Below are positions 1 through 5,967 of a DNA stretch of 11,886 nucleotides, piece after piece; the first letter of the stretch is position 1, and every line of letters starts with the position of its first letter. The stretch spans positions 1 to 11,886 of the forward strand of contig JAHIMW010000210.1 of NCBI GenBank assembly GCA_018896355.1, given 5' to 3'. Source of the DNA: Pseudomonadota bacterium (GTDB lineage Bacteria; Desulfobacterota; Syntrophia; Syntrophales; UBA5619). A program made the translations under genes and the position numbers. The notes under the pieces were generated by a model, which saw only the letters and a list, made by a program, of their open reading frames with translations, made no database searches and had not been told where the DNA came from.

Positions 1-43
1 TCCGGCTGCCCTTTAGCATATTAACGGATTTAATTACAAATCA

Positions 44-55
44 TTTCTATAGAAA
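44..55. promoter_or_regulatory. Perfect 12-bp palindrome upstream of promoter
   Basis: TTTCTATAGAAA is a perfect inverted repeat in the AT-rich stretch 20 bases upstream of the -35 box. The same stretch carries a direct repeat, AAATCATTT, at 38-46 and 68-76; the second copy runs into the -35 hexamer. This placement would suit a regulator binding site, but no regulator gene is visible in the window and an AT-rich palindrome of this length can arise by chance. Confidence 0.35.
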
Positions 56-74
56 CCATTTCTGTTTAAATCAT

Positions 75-103
75 TTGACAAGACGCGCTTAGTGTACTAA
101 AAT
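75..103 (+). promoter_or_regulatory. Sigma-70 type promoter
   Basis: A consensus -35 hexamer TTGACA at 75-80 is followed, after exactly 17 bases, by a -10 hexamer TAAAAT at 98-103 (one mismatch to TATAAT). Transcription would begin near 109-111, reading rightward. The ATG at 105 lies too close to the -10 box to be translated from it. The next genes are fragments of pal and gspC, so the intact gene this promoter serves is unclear. It may supply a roughly 670-base leader to the trehalose operon starting at 784, since I see no equally good promoter between 640 and 783. Confidence 0.6.
89..100. promoter_or_regulatory. Operator-like inverted repeat inside the promoter
   Basis: TTAGTGTACTAA consists of 5-base half sites TTAGT and ACTAA around a 2-base centre. 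It sits in the spacer and overlaps the first three bases of the -10 box at 98-103. Such short dyads covering a promoter spacer are typical of repression by TetR- or MarR-type proteins. The site and its position are seen directly; the regulator class is inference, and no such gene occurs in the window, though it could lie just to the left. Confidence 0.4.
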
Positions 104-123
104 AATGAACCATGAATTGAATC

Positions 124-411
124 GTGAAGTTACGACAAGACAACAGCACAATTCAAATCTCATGGCAGCATCCGGGTTTTGCAGAGCATCTCAAAATGGT
201 ACCAGACAATTCGTTATACCTGAATGACGACAATTTATGGAGAGCTAAAGAAGAAGCGGCGAAGTACCTTGTGGACCTGGGCATCGAGAAGGAAAGAATC
301 AAGACGATCGGTTACGGCAAGGAGATGCCTTTGGACAACGGACATGACGAGGCGGCATGGGCGAAAAACGGAAGGTCTCATTTCGTCATTTTCCCGCCGA
401 TAAAGAATTGA
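124..411 (+). pseudogene. Truncated pal (OmpA-family lipoprotein) remnant
   Basis: The C-terminal part (about 235-411) matches the end of Pal, the outer-membrane lipoprotein that binds peptidoglycan through its OmpA-like domain. Recognisable elements are AAKYLVDLGI, the RIKTIGYGKE stretch, the PLDNGHDEAAWAKN loop, and an ending in HFVIFP before the stop at 409-411. The signal peptide, lipobox and first half of the OmpA domain are absent. The preceding roughly 37 codons from the GTG at 124 do not resemble Pal, and that start has no ribosome binding site. An in-frame TGA at 118 closes the frame upstream. Normal Pal is about 160-190 residues; only about 58 are recognisable here. I read it as a 5'-deleted remnant, probably not functional. 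Confidence 0.6.
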
Positions 412-420
412 CTTTGCCCG

Positions 421-639
421 TTGTGTTACGGCTTCATCGTCAGCAGCATCCAGCCGGGAAGTCTCTACCAGAAAATGGGGATCGCCAACGGAGATATTAT
501 CCAGAAGGTGAACAACCAAAAGATTCGAACGTTGGACGACGTGATGGGGCTGCTGAACACCATAAAGTCAGGCTCCTCCCTCTCTCTGGGAATCAAGCGC
601 CGGGAGAAATCGGAGATGCTGAACTATCAGTTTCAGTAG
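421..639 (+). pseudogene. Truncated gspC remnant (C-terminal PDZ half)
   Basis: The translation carries GFIVSSIQPGSLYQKMGI followed by NGDIIQKVNN and ends in LNYQFQ. This is the usual end of the PDZ domain of GspC, the inner-membrane subunit of the type II secretion system that contacts the secretin. A full GspC is about 270-300 residues with an N-terminal membrane helix and an HR domain; only about 70 residues remain. It lies 9 bases after the stop of the pal fragment and in the same frame. The only start available is a TTG at 421 with no ribosome binding site. An HtrA-type PDZ is a less likely alternative. Most likely a deletion or rearrangement scar. Confidence 0.55.
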
Positions 640-652
640 GGAAAATAGGAAA

Positions 653-766
653 ATGGAAAGATTAGATCAAATGCAGTCATGTCAACTTCCTTTTGGAAAA
701 ACAGGCTGGCGAGTCGGAGGTAAAGACGAATATCCGTTCCATGAACCCACGGAAGTCCACCACTGA
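653..766 (+). CDS. Possible small ORF (37 aa) before the trehalose operon
   Basis: An ATG at 653 opens 37 codons (beginning MERLDQMQSC, ending PTEVHH) that stop at 764-766. An AGGA at 647-650 lies only 2 bases upstream, which is too close for good initiation. Its stop overlaps the edge of the AGAAGGA ribosome binding site (767-773) of the next gene, the geometry seen in leader or translationally coupled peptides. The sequence has no membrane segment and no family I recognise. It may be non-coding; it is listed because it fills most of the gap between the gspC fragment and otsA. Confidence 0.2.
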   Translation: MERLDQMQSCQLPFGKTGWRVGGKDEYPFHEPTEVHH

Positions 767-783
767 AGAAGGACGTGTGTAAA

Positions 784-3036
784 ATGAAACGATTGCTGCT
801 TTTCAGTTTGCCGATCCTGATCATCATCTCCGTCGTCTTTGCCTTCTTCGGATTTTTCCAGGCGCGTTCTGTCCAGGAGAGGCTCATTGATGAGATCAAG
901 CGCAAGGCAAAGGCCGTCGCCGAGAGCATGGAACTCTCCGCCGGACAGATTCTTGCGACGAGAGATCTCCGAAAGGCCCAGCGGCTGATCGAGAAATTCG
1001 AGACACGGGAACGGCTGCAGGGGTGCGTCCTCTATGACCGCGAAGGGAAGCTCTTTGTCATCACGAAGCGATTCTCGGAATGGAAGGATCATCAAAAACC
1101 CTATCTCGGGGAGGTCATCACGCAGAAGACCCCCCACGGCGAGTTGGCGAAATTCGGAGATTATTCCGTCTACAGTTATGTCCATCCGGTCCTCGACGAC
1201 GACGGCCAAATCCTCGGCCTCGTGGAGGTCATCTACGACACCTCGTATATATTTACGAGATTGACCGAGCTCTGGAAACGGATCAGCATTGCCCTGATCG
1301 CCCTCGTCATCTCCATTCTGCTCGTATCCCTGCTGACGCTTCGCCAGCTTTTCGTGATGCCGGTCCGGCGTCTGACGGAATGGTTTACGCGCTTTCAGCG
1401 GGGGAACATCGACGCAAAGTCCCCGATCCGCGATACCGGGGAACTGGGCAAGCTCGCCGAGGAGGTGGAACAGGTGGCCCTGAACCTGCGGGTCGCCCGC
1501 CGATCCATGATCGAAGAGGCCCAGGTGCGTGTCGAGAAGGAGGATCTTTGGACGGAAAAGCGTCTTCAGGATCTGGTCGTCGCAAAACTCGGCGAGAATT
1601 CGCTCTTCGTCGTGTCCAACCGGGAACCCTACATACATGTTTTTGATGTGGAACGGAACGAGACCAAGATGATGTTCCCGGCCAGCGGGGTGGTGACGGC
1701 GATCGATCCCATCATGCGGGCCTGCGGAGGGACCTGGGTGGCGCACGGCAGTGGAAACGCCGATACAAAGTTCGTCAACTCCCGAAACAAGATCGGGGTC
1801 CCGCCCGGGGATGAGCGGTACATCCTCAAGCGGGTCTGGCTGACCAAGGAGGAAGAGGAAGGGTATTACTACGGGTTTGCCAACGAGGGATTATGGCTGC
1901 TGTGTCATGTCACCCACACGCGGCCGATCTTCCGGGAGGTTGACTGGCAGATCTACCGGAAGGTCAATGAAAAGTTCGCCGACGCTCTTCTCGAAGAACT
2001 CCCGGCGGACAACCCTTTCGTCTTCATCCAGGATTATCACTTCACGCTCTTGCCGCAGATGATCAAGCAAAAACGCCCGGATGCGACGATCGCCCTTTTC
2101 TGGCACATCCCCTGGCCCAATCCGGAGGTCTTTTCGATCTGTCCCTATCAGGAGGAAATCCTTGAAGGGATGCTGTGCTGCGATCTGATCGGGTTTCACG
2201 TCCAGAACAACTGCAACAACTTCCTGGATACGGCCAACCGCCTGATGGAATCCCGGGTCGATACGGAAAAATTCAGCGTCGTGAAGAGCGGCCGGGAGAC
2301 CCTTGTCCGGGCCTTTCCCATCAGCATCGACGGAAGCGTCTTCGGGAAGCCGACGGAAAGCGTCCTGAACCAGAAGGAGAAAATCCGCGAGGAATTGAAA
2401 CTGGACGGCAAGATCGTGGCGGTAAGCGTGGAGAGAATCGATTACACGAAAGGGATCGTCGAAAGGCTCCTGGCGATCGACCGGTTCCTGGAAAAGTATC
2501 CGGAGTTTAAAACGCGGTTTGTCTTCATCCAGATCGCGGCGCCCAGCCGAACCCACATCAAACGTTATCACGATCTCACGGGGGAGATCGACGAACTGAT
2601 CGAGAGGAAGAACTGGAAATATGCCGAGGGGGACTGGAGCCCCATCATCTATTTAAAGCGGCAGTTCACCCCTGAGGAGATCAGCCCCTACTACCAGCTG
2701 GCCGATCTGTGCATCGTAAGCCCGCTCCACGACGGAATGAACCTGGTGGCGAAGGAGTTCATTTCCGCCAAGAATGACCTGTCGGGGATCCTCCTGCTGA
2801 GCCGCTTCGCGGGAGCGGCTCGGGAATTAACCGACGCCGTCCAGATCAATCCCTATGCGACCGAGGAGTTCGCCGAGAGCATCAAAGATGCGATCGAAAT
2901 GCCGGTTGAGGAAAAACGGCGCCGAATGGAACGTATGAGGGAGATTGTCGGCAAGAATAATATCTTTTTCTGGGCCGCGAACATCATAGCCGAACTGACG
3001 GGGGTGAAAAACACGCAGCCCCTTCGAAAAGAGTGA
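784..3036 (+). CDS. otsA: Membrane sensor-HAMP-GT20 trehalose-6-phosphate synthase
   Basis: A 750-residue protein whose C-terminal 480 residues are a GT20 glycosyltransferase. It is expected to transfer glucose from a nucleotide sugar to glucose-6-phosphate at the inner face of the membrane. Layout: membrane helix at about 4-25; extracytoplasmic domain at 26-160 resembling a single Cache/PAS-like sensor; membrane helix at 167-186; HAMP at about 187-240; helical linker to about 272; GT20 from about 273. Residues aligning with E. coli OtsA: SNRE at 278, D417-Y-H, H441, R551 and K556, then D650, N653, L654 and E658. The canonical GGLA loop is replaced by a SGVVTA stretch and the usual WP is W371-L372, so this is a divergent GT20 clade and the acceptor is not certain. 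ATG 784 is preferred over GTG 775 because AGAAGGA (767-773) lies 10 bases upstream. First gene of an operon with otsB and treT. Confidence 0.85.
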   Translation: MKRLLLFSLPILIIISVVFAFFGFFQARSVQERLIDEIKRKAKAVAESMELSAGQILATRDLRKAQRLIEKFETRERLQGCVLYDREGKLFVITKRFSEWKDHQKPYLGEVITQKTPHGELAKFGDYSVYSYVHPVLDDDGQILGLVEVIYDTSYIFTRLTELWKRISIALIALVISILLVSLLTLRQLFVMPVRRLTEWFTRFQRGNIDAKSPIRDTGELGKLAEEVEQVALNLRVARRSMIEEAQVRVEKEDLWTEKRLQDLVVAKLGENSLFVVSNREPYIHVFDVERNETKMMFPASGVVTAIDPIMRACGGTWVAHGSGNADTKFVNSRNKIGVPPGDERYILKRVWLTKEEEEGYYYGFANEGLWLLCHVTHTRPIFREVDWQIYRKVNEKFADALLEELPADNPFVFIQDYHFTLLPQMIKQKRPDATIALFWHIPWPNPEVFSICPYQEEILEGMLCCDLIGFHVQNNCNNFLDTANRLMESRVDTEKFSVVKSGRETLVRAFPISIDGSVFGKPTESVLNQKEKIREELKLDGKIVAVSVERIDYTKGIVERLLAIDRFLEKYPEFKTRFVFIQIAAPSRTHIKRYHDLTGEIDELIERKNWKYAEGDWSPIIYLKRQFTPEEISPYYQLADLCIVSPLHDGMNLVAKEFISAKNDLSGILLLSRFAGAARELTDAVQINPYATEEFAESIKDAIEMPVEEKRRRMERMREIVGKNNIFFWAANIIAELTGVKNTQPLRKE

Positions 3037-3150
3037 CAACGGCCGAATGAAATGGCTGCTCGCCGAATAGGATCAGCACTGCCTGGAGATGCACCCCCTC
3101 CGGGAGCCCTACCCAACAGGGGCGCTGAATTACGAACAGGAAAAGAAAGG
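3037..3150 (+). other. otsA-otsB intergenic stretch, open in the shared frame
   Basis: These 114 bases follow the otsA TGA (3034-3036). They contain no stop codon in the frame shared by otsA and otsB, so otsB could formally begin at an ATG at 3052. The residues encoded there are rich in Gly, Pro, Ala and Arg and look unlike a protein domain. No terminator hairpin with a T run is visible, which supports co-transcription of otsA and otsB. Confidence 0.4.
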
Positions 3151-3954
3151 ATGAGAGGCGTGCGGCATCTTCCGGAATCATGGGAGGCATTGAAGACGGA
3201 TCTGGCGGGCAGATTCCTCTACCTGTTCTTCGATTACGACGGCACCCTTTCATCCATCGTCCGGGACCCGGAGCAGGCTGTCCTTTCTGTCCGCATGAAG
3301 CGGAGATTGGAGCGGTTGTCTGGAGACGGCAGGTGCAGGATCGCGGTGATCAGCGGCCGGTCCCTGGAGGATATCCGCAATCGGGTCGGGATCGCCGGAA
3401 TCGTTTACGGGGGGAATCACGGCCTGGAGATGGAGGGACCGGGAGTGACATTCAGGTATCCCGTCCCCGAGAAAATGAAGTGCGCCCTCGACGAGCTGTG
3501 CGGGCAGTTGGGAAAGGCCCTCCTTCTCTTCCCGGGTGCATTCGTGGAAGACAAAGGCTTGACGCTGGCTGTTCATTTCAGGAGGGTGAAGCGCGGGGCG
3601 CTTCCCGCCGCGATGCAGACCGTTTTAGAGACTGCCCGGCCTTACCGGCTGCGGGGGGAGATTGTCCTGCGTTCGGGGAAGGAGGTCTGCGAAATCAGGC
3701 CTTCCGTTGAATGGGATAAAGGGAAAACCGTCCTTTGGCTCCTGGAAAAGGTCGAAGAAGCTGTCGGAGAGGCGCCATGGCCGGTCTGCCTGGGCGATGA
3801 CCGGACGGACGAGGACGCTTTTCGGGCCATTCGGAATCGGGGTCTGACGGTATTCGTGGGTGAGCCGCGGGAAACCGAAGCCATGTACTATCTCGGCAGC
3901 ATCGGGGAGGTAGCGGAATTTCTCGGGGGGCTCGCAAGGATCAGAAAGGGGTGA
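3151..3954 (+). CDS. otsB: Trehalose-6-phosphate phosphatase (HAD superfamily)
   Basis: A 267-residue soluble enzyme expected to hydrolyse trehalose-6-phosphate to trehalose, completing the pathway begun by the upstream synthase. HAD motifs are all present: D28-Y-D30-G-T-L (nucleophile and acid/base aspartates), S68-G-R after a hydrophobic strand, K190 in a WDKGKT stretch, and the metal site GDDRTDED at 215-222. The GGNHGLEME region and cap domain with DKGLTLAVHFR match OtsB. Length is typical (about 250-270). I chose ATG 3151, preceded by AGGA at 3138-3141 with a 9-base gap. An upstream ATG at 3052 would add 33 low-complexity residues before the family start. The stop lies 4 bases before the next gene. 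If the upstream GT20 makes another phosphorylated glucoside, this enzyme would act on that product instead. Confidence 0.88.
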   Translation: MRGVRHLPESWEALKTDLAGRFLYLFFDYDGTLSSIVRDPEQAVLSVRMKRRLERLSGDGRCRIAVISGRSLEDIRNRVGIAGIVYGGNHGLEMEGPGVTFRYPVPEKMKCALDELCGQLGKALLLFPGAFVEDKGLTLAVHFRRVKRGALPAAMQTVLETARPYRLRGEIVLRSGKEVCEIRPSVEWDKGKTVLWLLEKVEEAVGEAPWPVCLGDDRTDEDAFRAIRNRGLTVFVGEPRETEAMYYLGSIGEVAEFLGGLARIRKG

Positions 3955-3958
3955 CATC

Positions 3959-4627
3959 ATGGCGGAATTGGCGAGGGCAGCGGAACCCTTCCGGTTTTAC
4001 ACACGTCTGCATCTGACCGAACTGACCGGCCTGAGGGCCGCCGGTCTGGTCCAGTTGGTGCGGCTTTTGAAGTCCGTGCCGGGCGGCAGCATCTATTACC
4101 ATACCCATCGCTTCCTGCAGCAGCATCAGTACCTCTCTCCCGAACCGCCGAACGATTTCGCCTACTGGGTCCGGGAGATCCTCGGCGAGGAGGAGCTGGG
4201 GGAACGTCTGGCCAGTATCGATATCATCCAGTTTTCGACCATCCGCAGCCTCCGGGAAAGTATCATCGAGACCGTCGAGGAGTACCTGGAACAGCGACCC
4301 GAAGCGAAGATGAGATTTGCCCAGGAGGGGGGGGAACTCCACTTCAAAAAGGCGGTCAGCTTCATCCTTCCCACACAACATATCAGCTATGACTTGCGCG
4401 AATTCGTCGAGATCCTGAAACGGATCACCATCGATTCCATCTACTTTCATATCTTCGAGGCAAGGCTCAGGCTGGAAAAGAAGACGAATGACTTCTCGAA
4501 CTGGATCGAAAACTCCATCGGGAACGAGGCATTGGCTTTCAGCATCGCCCGACTCGACCCCTACGTATTCACCATGGAGGATTTACGGCGTACCATTACC
4601 GATTTGATTGAAAGGGAGATACGGTAG
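3959..4627 (+). CDS. DUF5752-like protein with tandem internal duplication
   Basis: A 222-residue soluble protein that I recognise as resembling DUF5752, a family without assigned function. It is built from two similar halves, about 10-110 and 127-221. SIYYHTHRF at 44 pairs with SIYFHIFEA at 160, and NDFAYWVREILGEEEL at 65 pairs with NDFSNWIENSIGNEAL at 177; each pair is followed by a similar predicted helix. There is no signal peptide or membrane helix. ATG 3959 is preceded by AAAGGGG with a 7-base gap, 4 bases after otsB, and the stop is 2 bases before treT, so translation is probably coupled. The position between two trehalose enzymes suggests a role in regulating or assembling trehalose synthesis; that is inference from context only. 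Confidence 0.75.
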   Translation: MAELARAAEPFRFYTRLHLTELTGLRAAGLVQLVRLLKSVPGGSIYYHTHRFLQQHQYLSPEPPNDFAYWVREILGEEELGERLASIDIIQFSTIRSLRESIIETVEEYLEQRPEAKMRFAQEGGELHFKKAVSFILPTQHISYDLREFVEILKRITIDSIYFHIFEARLRLEKKTNDFSNWIENSIGNEALAFSIARLDPYVFTMEDLRRTITDLIEREIR

Positions 4628-4629
4628 CT

Positions 4630-5841
4630 ATGGCAAAGATCGATGACTATACCCCGATCGTCGGGGAATCCGTCGTGGAGGACCTGAAGCTCATCGCCTT
4701 GCATCTGAGGGGAAAGCAGATACTGAATGTCAACTCCACGGCCGTCGGCGGCGGCGTGGCGGAGATTCTCAACCGGATGGTTCCCCTGCTCAGGGAGCTG
4801 GGATTGGACGTGCGCTGGGACGTGATCAGGGGGGGAGAAGAGTTCTTCGATGTCACGAAGAAATTCCACAACGCCCTGCACGGCGGACGGGCCGATATCG
4901 GCGAGAAGGATTTGGAGATATTCATGGAGACGAGCCGAAAAAACGTGGAGGAGATGGATACCTCCAGCGATATCGTATTCATCCACGACCCCCAGCCGAT
5001 CGTCCTGGTTCAGAAAAGAATGAACAACAAATGGATCTGGCGCTGCCATATCGATCTGTCCGACCCCGAACAGAAGGTCTGGAGATTTCTGAAGGAGTTC
5101 GTCGTGCAGTACGATGCGGCCGTATTTTCGGCGCCGGCCTTCTCCCGGAAACTGCCGGTCCGGCAATTCCTGATATCCCCCTCCATCGATCCTCTGAGCG
5201 ACAAGAACCGGGAACTGCCGCAGGAGGTCATCGACGGGGTCCTCAACAAGTACGGCATACCGAAGGATAAGCCGATTATCACCCAGATCTCCCGTTTCGA
5301 TCGTTTGAAAGATCCCCTGGGTGTCATCACGACCTATCGGCTGGTGAAAAAAAACATCGCCTGCCGTCTTTTACTGGCCGGCGGAACGGCGACGGATGAT
5401 CCGGAAGGACAGAAAGTCTTCGAGGAGGTGATGGAATCCGCCAACGGGGATCCCGACATCCATATCCTGTCGATGTCCCAGAACGATCTGGAGATTAATG
5501 CCCTGCAGCGGGCATCAACGGTGATTATTCAGAAATCGCTGAAGGAAGGATTTGGGCTGACGGTTTCGGAGGCTCTCTGGAAGTCCAAACCGGTCGTTGC
5601 ATCCAACGTCGGCGGGATTCCGCTGCAGATAAAACATAAGCATTCCGGATTATTGTGCTATTCTGCAGAAGGAGCGGCTTTTGCCGTCAAGCAGTTTCTC
5701 TCCAGCCCGGATTATGCCCGGAAGATCGGCGAGAACGGCCGCGAGCATGTCAGAAACAATTTCCTGATCACCCGTCATCTGAGGGATTACCTGCTCTTGT
5801 TTCTTTCCCTCTATCACCGGGAGAATATCGTTTATCTTTAG
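4630..5841 (+). CDS. treT: Trehalose synthase TreT (GT4 glycosyltransferase)
   Basis: A 403-residue soluble GT-B enzyme closely resembling archaeal and thermophile TreT, which joins NDP-glucose (ADP- or UDP-glucose) and free glucose directly into trehalose in a reversible reaction without a phosphate intermediate. Visible signatures: the N-terminal glycine loop STAVGGGVAEI (36-46), the HDPQP stretch (119-123), RCHID (138-142), SPSIDPLS (183-190), the SRFD motif (221-224) with K227 nearby, and the retaining-GT4 E-x7-E pair E306/E314 in EGFGLTVSE. Length is usual for the family. AGGGAG at 4613-4618, 11 bases upstream, serves as ribosome binding site inside the end of the preceding gene. The last gene of the operon. 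A trehalose phosphorylase of related GT4 type is possible but less likely, given the near-complete match to the TreT motifs. Confidence 0.88.
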   Translation: MAKIDDYTPIVGESVVEDLKLIALHLRGKQILNVNSTAVGGGVAEILNRMVPLLRELGLDVRWDVIRGGEEFFDVTKKFHNALHGGRADIGEKDLEIFMETSRKNVEEMDTSSDIVFIHDPQPIVLVQKRMNNKWIWRCHIDLSDPEQKVWRFLKEFVVQYDAAVFSAPAFSRKLPVRQFLISPSIDPLSDKNRELPQEVIDGVLNKYGIPKDKPIITQISRFDRLKDPLGVITTYRLVKKNIACRLLLAGGTATDDPEGQKVFEEVMESANGDPDIHILSMSQNDLEINALQRASTVIIQKSLKEGFGLTVSEALWKSKPVVASNVGGIPLQIKHKHSGLLCYSAEGAAFAVKQFLSSPDYARKIGENGREHVRNNFLITRHLRDYLLLFLSLYHRENIVYL

Positions 5842-5967
5842 CAGAACATGGGCCGCAAAATCGATATGCGATACCATGAGGTGATGGCAAGTGCATCGGC
5901 GAACTCAATGCAGCGGGAGAAACATGGCGGGAGCAGGATTTATCAAAGGAGCCGGTCAAGTATCTAC
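5842..5967. other. Convergent intergenic gap without a clear terminator
   Basis: This is the space between the 3' ends of the trehalose and antiporter operons. Only weak dyads are present, such as ATCG/CGAT around 5861-5873, and none is followed by a T run on either strand. Short open frames here (for example from ATG 5848) have no recognisable family and run into the opposing gene. I see no gene and no canonical intrinsic terminator. Confidence 0.5.

Noticed and set aside
105..227. 40-codon ORF from ATG 105
   Set aside because: The ATG lies 1 base after the -10 box, so it would be upstream of the transcript start, and the product has no family resemblance.
409..411. TGA between the pal and gspC fragments as a selenocysteine codon
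   Set aside because: The Pal fragment ends here as the family does, no selenocysteine-insertion hairpin is apparent just downstream, and the joined product makes no functional sense.
682..1746. Long minus-strand open frame opposite the start of otsA
   Set aside because: Low-complexity, His/Asp/Arg-rich translation with no family resemblance. It is the antisense shadow of a clearly coding GC-rich gene.
1891..2571. Minus-strand open frame of 226 codons inside otsA
   Set aside because: Entirely opposite the conserved GT20 domain, with no recognisable motifs or ribosome binding site.
3052..3150. N-terminal extension of otsB from ATG 3052
   Set aside because: The 33 extra residues are Gly/Pro/Ala/Arg-rich and precede the normal family start; ATG 3151 has the better-placed ribosome binding site.
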